A stretch of DNA of 64,000 bases from contig NZ_JAFBES010000004.1 of assembly GCF_016908875.1 (NCBI RefSeq), positions 1 to 64,000 on the forward strand. Reading direction: 5' to 3'. The notes under the pieces are model-generated. The model saw nothing but the letters and a program-made list of their open reading frames with translations. It searched no databases and was not told the origin of the DNA. The position numbers and the translations under genes are program-made. The stretch is from Bacillus ectoiniformans (GTDB lineage Bacteria > Bacillota > Bacilli > Bacillales > Domibacillaceae). Positions within the stretch are counted from its first letter, which is position 1, and each line of letters opens with the position of its first letter. Below, piece by piece: positions 54,107-62,661 of this stretch.

Positions 54107-54475
54107 TCAGCAATTCTCCGGCGTACCCGCATCTTTTGCTGTTCTAAATGAAGACCCGCAGCCGCAAGAAGCAATAGCATTTGGATTTTCAATTGTAAAA
54201 CCGCCGCCCATCAGCGATTGTTTGAAGTCAATCACCGTACCGCTTAGAATATCCACACTTTCTTTATCCACAACGATATGGATGCCGAATTGATCCAACT
54301 CTGTGTCATCTTCTTTAACTTCCTGATCAAACCCCATGCCGTAAGACAATCCGCTGCATCCGCCCCCATGAACAGTGACACGCAGGTTCGCGCCTTCTTC
54401 TTCATTTTGTTTCATCATTTCTTTTATCTGATAAGCCGCAGCTTCAGTGATGGTGACAACTTGCTTGTTTTCCAA
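54107..54475 (-). CDS. yutM: A-type Fe-S carrier, HesB/IscA family (YutM)
   Basis: This 122-residue protein has the three cluster-ligand cysteines in GGGCSGLSYG and ASCGCGSSF. It is an A-type carrier or scaffold delivering Fe-S clusters. The start is TTG 54475 behind GGAGGGATTCTG; the longer frame has no site. B. subtilis YutM has nearly the same length and lies near yumC. Confidence 0.92.
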   Translation of the reverse strand: MENKQVVTITEAAAYQIKEMMKQNEEEGANLRVTVHGGGCSGLSYGMGFDQEVKEDDTELDQFGIHIVVDKESVDILSGTVIDFKQSLMGGGFTIENPNAIASCGCGSSFRTAKDAGTPENC

Positions 54476-54673
54476 CAGAATCCCTCCATCCTTTATCGTT
54501 ATTAATAGTATATACGGCAATAAGCGCCATCTCAACTCTTCCGCATTTATTGCTTAAACAAACAATTTTAAGAAACATTCTTTTTACCCAATACTTTTAT
54601 CATATTTTGTATTATAATAATAGAATAAAGTAAGTAATATGGCACGATAAACTATTTTCAGGAGGTGGACCCT

Positions 54674-55363
54674 ATGGAAAAAGTCTCTCCTTTTTACGAA
54701 AAACAAGAAAAATGCTTGTTATGCCAGCAGACCTTCCCTACTACTAAAATACGCACAAGTTTTGTAAAAGTGAAGGAACATGACACAGATTTAAAGCCAA
54801 TTTATGAGGGAGATATTAACCCTTTATTTTATAATGTGAAGATTTGCGTACACTGCGGATTTTCCTATACGGATGACTTCGCTAAATACTTTGCCCCTAA
54901 TGTGAAAGAAGAGCTTCAGGAAAAGGTAGCTTCGCAATGGGTATCTCAGAACTATGGAAGCTTACGAACGATTCATCAAGCAATCAACAGTTACAAATTA
55001 GCGATTTATAATGGAATGATTAAGAGGGAAAAGCACTTAACAATTGCCGGTCTAGCCTTGCGCACCGCCTGGCTCTATCGCGACCTCGAAAACAGCGCGC
55101 AAGAGATTCGCTTTTTAGAGATGGCTGCAAAACAATACGAGTATGCTTACTTGAATGAAGATTTAACAGCTACACAAATGTCGGAAGTGAAAGTGCTTTA
55201 TTTAATTGCAGAACTGCTGCGCAGAAGCGGACACCTTGAAGAAGCAGCGACTTATTTTTCAAAGGTGATCGAAAAGCAGCGGATATCAAATGATAAAAAG
55301 ATTATTGAAATGGCGCGCGACCGCTGGTATGAATTAAGAGAAACAATGAAGCACTCATCCTAA
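54674..55363 (+). CDS. DUF2225 family protein
   Basis: This 229-residue protein has an N-terminal zinc-binding pair, CLLCQQTF and CVHCGFSY (residues about 13-65). A helical TPR-like region follows (LTIAGLALRTAWLYRDLEN, MAAKQYEYAYLNEDL, LEEAATYFSKVIE). This matches DUF2225, function unknown. ATG 54674 is preceded by AGGAGGTGGACCCT; the GTG three codons upstream is within that site. Confidence 0.87.
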   Translation: MEKVSPFYEKQEKCLLCQQTFPTTKIRTSFVKVKEHDTDLKPIYEGDINPLFYNVKICVHCGFSYTDDFAKYFAPNVKEELQEKVASQWVSQNYGSLRTIHQAINSYKLAIYNGMIKREKHLTIAGLALRTAWLYRDLENSAQEIRFLEMAAKQYEYAYLNEDLTATQMSEVKVLYLIAELLRRSGHLEEAATYFSKVIEKQRISNDKKIIEMARDRWYELRETMKHSS

Positions 55364-55370
55364 ACAGACC

Positions 55371-55398
55371 GGACTGAACTAAACAGCAGTCCTTTTTT
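55371..55398 (+). terminator. Terminator after the DUF2225 gene
   Basis: The stem GGACTG/CAGTCC with a 10-base loop is followed by TTTTTT. Confidence 0.85.
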
Positions 55399-55423
55399 AG
55401 TTAGGCACATTCGGCTTCACATG

Positions 55424-55456
55424 GAAAAGGGACTGCCTTTAACTGACAGTCCCTTT
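55424..55456 (-). terminator. Terminator after yuzB
   Basis: The stem AAAGGGACTG/CAGTCCCTTT is followed by TTCC on the minus strand. Confidence 0.8.
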
Positions 55457-55461
55457 CACCA

Positions 55462-55698
55462 TTAAAACATCGGGTTTTCTTCAAGATAATCATAAATGTT
55501 GTCTACTAGAGCCTCCGGGGTCTCACCATCGACTACTTCTCCGTTTACCAGGGCAAATAAGCCTTCGGCGCACCTTGTGCAATAGCCTGTACACCCATAT
55601 TCGATGACATCGAGATTAGGATCTCTTTCTAATATTTCAAGCGCTTTTTGCGCACCGTTTGCTAAATTGCTGATACAGAACTCAATGATTGGTTTCAT
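55462..55698 (-). CDS. yuzB: YuzB family protein (DUF1450)
   Basis: This 78-residue small protein has a thioredoxin-ferredoxin-like pattern: an early Cys in [12 protein letters not shown], then [20 protein letters not shown] (three cysteines, CX3CX2C). It belongs to DUF1450/YuzB, possibly a redox or metal protein. GAAGAGGTGAG precedes ATG 55698. It is divergent from yutJ as in B. subtilis. Confidence 0.9.
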   Translation of the reverse strand: MKPIIEFCISNLANGAQKALEILERDPNLDVIEYGCTGYCTRCAEGLFALVNGEVVDGETPEALVDNIYDYLEENPMF

Positions 55699-55910
55699 TC
55701 GCTTGTTCTCACCTCTTCCTTCCTATTCTACTATCTCACGGCACGTGAGAAAAGCAGAAAACTTTATTTCTAAAATCCTTGCTGCGTGTTGTGAAAAGCG
55801 GCTTATTTCGATATACTCTTTATGGTAGAAAAAATATATGACTTTTTTGTGACTTTAAATCCTTTCATGTGCTCATACTTTAATACATATAGACAAAAGG
55901 GGATATTACG

Positions 55911-56978
55911 ATGAAACAGTTAGTGTTGCTTGGCGGAGGCTATGGAAACATGCGTGTTCTTTTGCGCTTGCTGCCTAACCACTTGCCAGAAGATGTATCA
56001 ATCACATTAGTAGACAAAGTACCGTACCATTGTTTAAAAACAGAATACTATGCTTTGGCAGCAGGAACGATTTCTGATCATGAAGTTCGAGTTGCCTTTC
56101 CTGAGCACTCTCGCTTGAATGTTGTATATGGCGAAGTCACTGGAATTGACCGAGACAATAAACAAGTCCTTATAAAAGATAAGGACGCTGTCTCCTATGA
56201 TGACCTAGTGATTGGGCTTGGCTGTGAAGATAAGTATCACAATGTGCCAGGAGCAGATGAATACACCCATAGTATTCAGTCAATTGAAAAGTCTAGACAA
56301 ACGTATCAGACATTGTCCAACATGCCTGCAGGATCTAAAATTGGCATAGTAGGAGCAGGGTTAAGCGGAATTGAGCTGGCCAGTGAATTACGGGAAAGCC
56401 GCCCAGACCTTGATATTAAATTGTTTGACCGCGGTCCGCGAATTTTAAAAGACTTCCCGGAGCGTCTGAGCCGCTACATTCACAAATGGTTTGTCGATCA
56501 TGGAGTAGAAGTGATTAACAATGCCAATATCACGAAAGTCGAGCCTCACACGATACATAATCATGAAGACACTTATCCAATGGATGCGGTTGTGTGGACA
56601 GCTGGGATTCAGCCTAGTCAAGTCGTTCGCAACATGGAAGTAGAAGCTGATTCTTCAGGTCGTGTGATACTCACTCCTTACCATAACTTGCCTGAAGACG
56701 AGCATGTGTATGTTGTAGGTGACTGTGCTAGTCTTCCTCATGCACCGAGTGCCCAGTTAGCTGAGGAGCAAGCGGAACAAATTGTACAAGTTCTTCAGAA
56801 GCGCTGGAAGAATGAACCGCTGCCTGAAACGATGCCTGAAATGAAATTAAAAGGAATTCTAGGTTCACTCGGCAAGAAGCAAGGATTTGGTTTTGTAGCT
56901 GACCGGGCAATTACAGGCCGAGTCGCTCGCTTCCTTAAATCAGGTGTCCTTTGGATGTACAAATATCATAACGGATAA
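55911..56978 (+). CDS. yutJ: NADH dehydrogenase-like flavoprotein YutJ
   Basis: This 355-residue pyridine nucleotide-disulfide oxidoreductase family protein has the FAD motif LVLLGGGYGNMRVLLRL, the second dinucleotide motif IGIVGAGLSGIELASELR, VVWTAGIQPS and YVVGDCASLPHAPSA. It matches YutJ in length. It is probably an NADH:quinone-type oxidoreductase or related; the acceptor is unknown. AAAAGGGGATATTACG precedes the ATG. Confidence 0.9.
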   Translation: MKQLVLLGGGYGNMRVLLRLLPNHLPEDVSITLVDKVPYHCLKTEYYALAAGTISDHEVRVAFPEHSRLNVVYGEVTGIDRDNKQVLIKDKDAVSYDDLVIGLGCEDKYHNVPGADEYTHSIQSIEKSRQTYQTLSNMPAGSKIGIVGAGLSGIELASELRESRPDLDIKLFDRGPRILKDFPERLSRYIHKWFVDHGVEVINNANITKVEPHTIHNHEDTYPMDAVVWTAGIQPSQVVRNMEVEADSSGRVILTPYHNLPEDEHVYVVGDCASLPHAPSAQLAEEQAEQIVQVLQKRWKNEPLPETMPEMKLKGILGSLGKKQGFGFVADRAITGRVARFLKSGVLWMYKYHNG

Positions 56979-57016
56979 GTATATACTCCCCTTAGAACAA
57001 ACATCATAGAACAACA

Positions 57017-57063
57017 AAAGGATGAATCCCCATTCGTGTATGCATGGGGATTCATCCTTTTTT
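57017..57063. terminator. Bidirectional terminator between yutJ and rsbR-like gene
   Basis: The 14-bp stem GGATGAATCCCCAT/ATGGGGATTCATCC has a 10-base loop and T/A tails. Confidence 0.93.
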
Positions 57064-57064
57064 A

Positions 57065-57907
57065 TTAGGAAAATAATTTTATGGATTGCTGTAAATGCTT
57101 TAACGCTTGTTCTAAATTGGCTTCAATCGTGATTCCGCTGAAATCCACACCGAGTGTCACCATAGTTTGAGCCACTTCCGGCCGGATCCCAATTAACATC
57201 GTTTTAACCCCAAGCAAAGAAAGCGCGTCCACAATTTTAAAGATTTGATCAGCTACCATGGTATCAACAACAAGTACACCCGATAAGTCAAACAGCAAAT
57301 GTGTGAGTTTATATTTAGTCGCTTTTTGAAGCACTTCTTCCATTAGCAGGCTGGCTCTTTCTGTATCAATATGGCCAATCAAAGGTAAGATGGCTACACC
57401 TGTCGTAATAGGAACCACCGGAACTGATAGTTCTAAAAAAGCCATTTTAGACTTTTCAAGTGTCTCCTGATGAAAATGCACATAGGCTGAACTAAAAGCA
57501 TAAACTGCTTGATCAAGAAGCGGGTCAAGGACAAAATTCACATCAAAGACCGTATCAATGCTCATATCATTTTCTTTAATAATTTTCTTTAGCTCTTCCC
57601 ATATATAGGTCCGATACTCTGTCGTAGATTTTAATGCTTCATCTAATGAAATGCCGAATTGGCAAGCCGCTTGCCCCATTTCTTTCCCATAAGACAAAAT
57701 CATTCGAGAAGCAGCTTCTTCTTCCGGCTGGTTTACCAGTATGTCGCCAAACATTTCGATGAACTTTACTTTTACCTCAATGATCTCATCATACGAAACG
57801 TTAATATAGTCCGGATTTTGATGCTTAGTGTTTTCATGAATGCGCTCCGCTATTTGATATCTTCTTTCTAAAATCTTCTCTCCTAAAAATCGCAACTCGT
57901 TTTCCAT
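57065..57907 (-). CDS. RsbR-family stressosome protein (STAS domain)
   Basis: This 280-residue protein has an N-terminal RsbR-type globin-like sensor region (about 1-150). A STAS domain follows with VPVVPITTGVAILPLIGHID. The two phosphorylatable threonines of RsbR proteins are present, in VVDTMVADQI and IRPEVAQTMVTLG. In B. subtilis such proteins form the stressosome that releases RsbT and activates sigma-B. No rsbS or rsbT lies beside it, so it is a stand-alone paralogue. GGAGGATAGGGT precedes ATG 57907. Confidence 0.9.
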   Translation of the reverse strand: MENELRFLGEKILERRYQIAERIHENTKHQNPDYINVSYDEIIEVKVKFIEMFGDILVNQPEEEAASRMILSYGKEMGQAACQFGISLDEALKSTTEYRTYIWEELKKIIKENDMSIDTVFDVNFVLDPLLDQAVYAFSSAYVHFHQETLEKSKMAFLELSVPVVPITTGVAILPLIGHIDTERASLLMEEVLQKATKYKLTHLLFDLSGVLVVDTMVADQIFKIVDALSLLGVKTMLIGIRPEVAQTMVTLGVDFSGITIEANLEQALKHLQQSIKLFS

Positions 57908-58033
57908 ACCCTATCCTCCAACTAAAGAATGTCCAATTTCAAATGAACTTTAAAAAAATATAGAATCTAAGTTAATCACTTATCTCTTGTAACACAAAGA
58001 AAAAATGTGAGACATTCTCACCTGCAACTTTAC

Positions 58034-58681
58034 TCATCTATGTCCTTGATCGCCTTTTACTTGATTCCGCAAATCTTCAAGCTCATTTAATAATTTCATA
58101 ATGAGCTCATCACTTTGCCTTAATTCTTCATGCAGAAGTGAGATGGTTTCTTCTTCCCATTTAAACGGGTCTCCATTGTCTGGTGTTCTGCGCAAGTTTT
58201 CATAAACATCGCCTATTTCATCTGCTCCCTCTGGCTGGAAATAGACAGCTACTTCACATCCTGGATCCCCTAATGCAATTCTTTTTCTTAGAGAGACCTT
58301 GGCGTAGCCAAATTGACGGGAAGCCATACCGCCAAATACACTCGAGGTCATATTACATAAATGAGGTGCATCCTGCACAGCCTCTCCAAACGGACAAGCG
58401 GTCGATTTCACTACCACATGATCCGGATGCACTTCTGAAATATAAAAGTGTCCACCAATTGAATTTTTCAAGTCTACGATGATCGCCGCATACTCATCAA
58501 CCGTCCATGGGCCTGTATGCTGATCATTATATAAACCCTCGATCCATTCCCCTGTACGGAGTCCAATTTGCCGAACGTATTCACCTGCTGTCTTGCCTAC
58601 TGTTTTTTCATGTATATAGGCATACTGAGTGATCAATTTGGATAAAAATACAGTGCTGTTGAGAGTAACTTGATTAGACAA
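58034..58681 (-). CDS. Probable methanogen output domain 1-type protein
   Basis: This 215-residue protein contains a segment typical of the methanogen output domain 1 / V4R-like group: STACPFGEAVQDAPHLCNMT, then SVFGGMASRQFGYAKVSL and GDPGCEVAVYF, with conserved cysteines. A C-terminal coiled-coil tail follows (LLHEELRQSDELIMKLLNEL). The function is not known; it is likely a signalling or ligand-sensing protein. TTG 58681 follows AGGAGGATAAAAGTT. It lies upstream of the RsbR-like gene on the same strand, with about 125 bases between. Confidence 0.6.
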   Translation of the reverse strand: MSNQVTLNSTVFLSKLITQYAYIHEKTVGKTAGEYVRQIGLRTGEWIEGLYNDQHTGPWTVDEYAAIIVDLKNSIGGHFYISEVHPDHVVVKSTACPFGEAVQDAPHLCNMTSSVFGGMASRQFGYAKVSLRKRIALGDPGCEVAVYFQPEGADEIGDVYENLRRTPDNGDPFKWEEETISLLHEELRQSDELIMKLLNELEDLRNQVKGDQGHR

Positions 58682-58911
58682 AACTTTTATCCTCCTATTA
58701 TTCAGTACTTCAATATTTATATTATAAGGAACATTTAAACAGTTGAATAGTTTTATTACAACATATTGTATCATGCTATTCGAGAGGAAATTGTATGTGA
58801 GTCAAAAATTTTTCCTCAACTATTTTTTCCTTACACATAGTTCTTTTACCCTATGATAAAAGAATCAAAACTCTCTTTTTCTATTTTTTGTTTAAATTTG
58901 ACACACACCTT

Positions 58912-58952
58912 AAAAAAGTTTGGACAATAAGATAGATGCCCAAACTTTTTTT
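58912..58952 (-). terminator. Terminator after sodC
   Basis: The stem AAAAGTTTGG/CCAAACTTTT with a 17-base loop is followed by TTAAGG on the minus strand. Confidence 0.75.
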
Positions 58953-58971
58953 CACCTTCTTTTTCTATTGT

Positions 58972-59592
58972 CTACCCACCTATAACTCCACATACTATAC
59001 GATCGCCTGCATCTCCTGACGGCTGTGATTTCCCATCATCTGCCTTTTCATGAATGACAAGTGACGTTCCGCCTTCTGCTAGCAAAGAATTCGTTTCTCC
59101 CGTTTTAAGAGTCACCTTTTCTGCAGTGAATTCTTCTTGCACCGTCCCATCTTCCCCAACTTCTAAATTAGGCAGGTCGCCTGCGTGAGGGCCTTTTTCA
59201 TGGTCTGCTCCGTGGCTGGCATCTGTTGGGTTAAAATGACCCCCAGCGGATTTAAAGTCTGGCGCTTCACATTTAGCTTCTTCATGAATGTGAAACCCAT
59301 GCGTGCCAGCCGGAAGGTTTTTGGCATCTAACTTAATTTTTACACCCTTATCCGTTTCCTCAAGCTCTGCGGTACCAACCTCTTCCTCATTCGCATTATT
59401 TAACGTCACCATCAATTTTTCACTCGCTGTTTCTTCAGATGGCTCTTTAGCTTGTTCTTCTGCAGGAGTTTCCTCAACTGCCGGCTCATCTACTGGTGTT
59501 TCTTCCGTTTTTTCCGCTTCATCCTTGTTGCCGCATGCCGCTAAAACAAAAATTAACCCTATCAGCATCATGACATACATCCATTTCTTCAT
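58972..59592 (-). CDS. sodC: Cu/Zn superoxide dismutase lipoprotein
   Basis: This 206-residue protein has a lipoprotein signal (LAACGN lipobox). An acidic Glu/Pro-rich linker (residues 25-60) and a Cu/Zn-SOD domain follow. Metal ligands are all visible: HGFHIHEEAKC (two His), GGHFNPTDASHG, KGPHAGDLPN (His and Asp) and SLVIHEKADD (His). The disulphide cysteines and the Arg in GDRIVCGVIGG are also present. It is therefore predicted to be an active, membrane-anchored superoxide dismutase. Confidence 0.92.
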   Translation of the reverse strand: MKKWMYVMMLIGLIFVLAACGNKDEAEKTEETPVDEPAVEETPAEEQAKEPSEETASEKLMVTLNNANEEEVGTAELEETDKGVKIKLDAKNLPAGTHGFHIHEEAKCEAPDFKSAGGHFNPTDASHGADHEKGPHAGDLPNLEVGEDGTVQEEFTAEKVTLKTGETNSLLAEGGTSLVIHEKADDGKSQPSGDAGDRIVCGVIGG

Positions 59593-59787
59593 TCATTAGT
59601 CCCCTTCCACCTAAAATATGTACCAGTATCCACTTTTCACTAAATAAAAGACGTGTAAACATAATATAGTGAAGTTCATTAATATCCTTCGTTTTGCTTA
59701 TGTCAAACAGTTATTTTTGTTCACACTCCACTTATTGTCCTTCACATCACATTTTTTCGCTCTCGTACCTGGACCCCGTCAAAGCCC

Positions 59788-59831
59788 AAAAAAAAGACAC
59801 TCCGCGTCCTAAAGGAAGCAGAGTGTCTTTC
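59788..59831 (-). terminator. Terminator after gabD
   Basis: The stem AAAGACACTC/GAGTGTCTTT is followed by TTTTTT on the minus strand. Confidence 0.9.
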
Positions 59832-59837
59832 ACTCAA

Positions 59838-61262
59838 TTAAAATCCTAATGAAATGTATTTGATTTCAAGGTATTCTTCAATGCCATAGTGACCGCCTTC
59901 GCGTCCGAGGCCGCTTTCTTTGAAGCCGCCGAATGGCGCTTGTGCAACAGATGGAAGTCCGTCATTTAAGCCAACGATTCCATATTCCAGTCCTTCTGAA
60001 ATTTGAATGGCTTCAGAAATGTTTTCACTGAATACGTAAGCCGCTAATCCAAATGGTGAGTTGTTAGCGCGCTCTACCACTTCATCTGCTGTTTTAAATG
60101 TTGTGATCGGTGCGATCGGGCCAAATGTTTCTTCCACCATGCAAAGCATGTCATCTGATACATTTGTTAACACAGTCGGCTCCACGAAGAACCCGTTTGA
60201 ATCTTTTAGCGCACTGCCGCCGATGGCTACTTTCGCGCCTTTTTCTTTCGCATCATCCAGCTGGCCAACTACTTTCGCTACAGCGTCTTCATCGATTAAT
60301 GGGCCAATATCCACGCCTTCTTCTAAGCCGTTTCCAACTTTGAATTTCTCTACTTCTTTCACGAACGCTTCCGTAAATGCTTGTTCTACGGATTCGTGAA
60401 CATAGACTCTGTTTGCGCAGACACAAGTTTGTCCAGCGTTGCGGTATTTAGAAGCGATTAATCCTTTTGCTGCTTTCTCAAGATCCGCACTTTCCGTCAC
60501 GATAAATGGTGCATGTCCGCCAAGCTCAAACGATACTTTCTTCATCGTTTCAGCTGCACCGCGCATCAAAAGCTTTCCAACTTCTGTTGATCCGGTAAAA
60601 GAAATTTTACGTACACGGCCATCTTTCATCCATGCTTCCCCAATGGATTTCGCATCACCAGTTACTAGGTTGAGCACACCTTTTGGAATACCCGCTTCTT
60701 CAGCCAGTTCCATTAAACGGATCGCTGTTAGAGGTGTCTGCTCCGCCGGTTTAATTACTGCTGTACAGCCTGCTGCTAGAGCAGGTGCGACTTTACGAGT
60801 AATCATAGCAGCTGGGAAGTTCCAAGGCGTGATGGCTGCAATCACTCCAACTGGCTGCTTTTGTACGATAATCCGTTTCTTCGGATCAGACGCAGGGATC
60901 GTTTCACCGTAAATGCGCTTTCCTTCTTCTGCATACCAGGAAATGAAGCTATTAGCATAATTCACTTCACCAATCGCTTCTTTCAGCGGCTTGCCTTGTT
61001 CTTCTGTCATCAGCTTGCCGATCTCTTCCTTGTTTTCATCAATCAGCTGAAACCACTTGTTCAAATAAGCGCTGCGCTCGCCCGCTGTTTTTTTCGACCA
61101 TGTTTTAAATGCTTCATAAGCAGCATCTGCCGCTCTTTCCGCTTCTTCCGTTCCTCCATCAGGAACAGTCGCAAACGCTTCGTTCACTGCTGGGTTAATA
61201 ATCTCGATTTTTTTATCTCCGTCTACCCACTCGCCATTAATATACATTTTCCAATTTTTCAT
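59838..61262 (-). CDS. gabD: NAD(P)-dependent succinate-semialdehyde dehydrogenase (GabD-type)
   Basis: This 474-residue aldehyde dehydrogenase has ITPWNFPAAMITRKVAPAL, FTGSTEVGKLLM, the catalytic Glu in SFELGGHAPFIV and the catalytic Cys in NAGQTCVCANRVYV (a CVC pair as in GabD enzymes). The likely reaction is succinate semialdehyde to succinate in GABA breakdown. ATG 61262 lies one base after the permease stop, with GGAGAG upstream, so the genes are coupled. The upstream in-frame ATG lies inside the permease gene. Confidence 0.88.
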   Translation of the reverse strand: MKNWKMYINGEWVDGDKKIEIINPAVNEAFATVPDGGTEEAERAADAAYEAFKTWSKKTAGERSAYLNKWFQLIDENKEEIGKLMTEEQGKPLKEAIGEVNYANSFISWYAEEGKRIYGETIPASDPKKRIIVQKQPVGVIAAITPWNFPAAMITRKVAPALAAGCTAVIKPAEQTPLTAIRLMELAEEAGIPKGVLNLVTGDAKSIGEAWMKDGRVRKISFTGSTEVGKLLMRGAAETMKKVSFELGGHAPFIVTESADLEKAAKGLIASKYRNAGQTCVCANRVYVHESVEQAFTEAFVKEVEKFKVGNGLEEGVDIGPLIDEDAVAKVVGQLDDAKEKGAKVAIGGSALKDSNGFFVEPTVLTNVSDDMLCMVEETFGPIAPITTFKTADEVVERANNSPFGLAAYVFSENISEAIQISEGLEYGIVGLNDGLPSVAQAPFGGFKESGLGREGGHYGIEEYLEIKYISLGF

Positions 61263-61263
61263 A

Positions 61264-62661
61264 TTATCCGACTCTCCGTTTCTCACTTTTCTCTTTATTC
61301 TGATATTTTTCTCTAGTCATCTGCCAGAAGAAGTATACACCTATCCCTGCCCAGCCGGCAAATAAAATCCACTCATACGGCCAGATTAAAGCTGCAGGCA
61401 TGCCCGGCATATATAAAGCGATAAAACCAAAGCTCATGATAACTGCCAGCCAGCCGATTGCATTCGACTTCCCTGCTTTAAACGGACGGTCCATTTCAGG
61501 TTCGTTTTTACGTAATTTTATGAAGGATACTGCCACTAAGAAGTAAGCAATCACAATTCCAAGTCCGCCGGCATCAACGATCCACACAAGAGCAGGACGT
61601 CCTAACAGCGGAGCAAATACAGCTAATCCACCAAGAAAAACAATGGCATTCGTCGGTGTTTTATATTTCGGGTGCAGCTGTCCAAACCAGTTTGGCAGCA
61701 TTCCGTTATGTGCCATCGAGTAAATCACTCGGCTGCCTCCGATAATGAATGCGTTCCAGCTTGTTACAATCCCGCAGATTCCCCCAATGATTAAGATCTT
61801 AGCAAAGATCGGAGAACCAAATGCTGCTGCCATCGCATCAGCCGTCGCTAATTGTGAGGATTTTAACGCCTCATCATCCAGTACCATTGATACGCCAAAA
61901 GCAACCATTAAATAAAATATAACCGCACAGGCGACTGATACAATCAAGATTTTACCGACATCTCTGCCTGGAATGTTCGCTTCACGCGCCACCTGAGGAA
62001 TGACATCAAATCCGACAAACAGGAATGGAATCATAATTAATACGCCCATAATTCCAGCTGCCCCATCTACAAAGAAAGGATCTAAATTACTCGTATCCCC
62101 ATTGATCGTTGAACCGAAAACTAACAGCAGCCCTATTAAAACAATTGCACTGGTCAAGACAACTTGCGCTACTGCAGCTTCTTTTACCCCAATGTAATTT
62201 AAAATAGTCAATAAAATGGCTCCGACTGACCCAATCAGCACCCAAGTCAAGTAGACATCCCAGCCTGCAATTGTCCATAAGTATCCAGTTTGATAGTTGG
62301 GAATTAAATAATCCACAACGGTCGGCAAGGCTACGGCTTCAAATGTAACAACCGATACGTAACCGAGCGTAATCGCCCAAGATGCGATGAACGATGCTTT
62401 TCTTCCCATCGCCCGATTGACATGATAATTGATTCCGCCAGAGTCCGGCATAGCGGATGCCAATTCAGCATACGCAAGCCCAACAAATGTAACGAGCAAT
62501 CCGCCAATCACGAAGGCGATAATTGCGCCGATGGAGCCTGCTTCAAGAATCCAGTTTCCTGATAAAACAACCCAGCCCCAGCCGAGCATTGCTCCAATTG
62601 CTAAAAATAATACGTCCGTTTTTGATAAAACCTTTTTCATTTCTTGCTTGTTATTATCCAT
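61264..62661 (-). CDS. APC-family amino acid permease (probable GABA permease)
   Basis: This protein of about 465 residues has 12 membrane helices and APC-superfamily features: SKTDVLFLAIGAMLGWGWVV at the N-terminus, ELASAMPDSGGINYH in helix 2, and IPFLFVGFDVIPQVAREANI. Coupling to gabD suggests GABA or a related amine/amino acid as substrate (inference). ATG 62661 overlaps the end of the regulator gene; a TTG three codons upstream is the alternative. Confidence 0.87.
   Translation of the reverse strand: MDNNKQEMKKVLSKTDVLFLAIGAMLGWGWVVLSGNWILEAGSIGAIIAFVIGGLLVTFVGLAYAELASAMPDSGGINYHVNRAMGRKASFIASWAITLGYVSVVTFEAVALPTVVDYLIPNYQTGYLWTIAGWDVYLTWVLIGSVGAILLTILNYIGVKEAAVAQVVLTSAIVLIGLLLVFGSTINGDTSNLDPFFVDGAAGIMGVLIMIPFLFVGFDVIPQVAREANIPGRDVGKILIVSVACAVIFYLMVAFGVSMVLDDEALKSSQLATADAMAAAFGSPIFAKILIIGGICGIVTSWNAFIIGGSRVIYSMAHNGMLPNWFGQLHPKYKTPTNAIVFLGGLAVFAPLLGRPALVWIVDAGGLGIVIAYFLVAVSFIKLRKNEPEMDRPFKAGKSNAIGWLAVIMSFGFIALYMPGMPAALIWPYEWILFAGWAGIGVYFFWQMTREKYQNKEKSEKRRVG

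Noticed and set aside
60061-60912. Plus-strand frames opposite gabD
   Set aside because: They are antisense shadows of a well-conserved aldehyde dehydrogenase and have no start sites.
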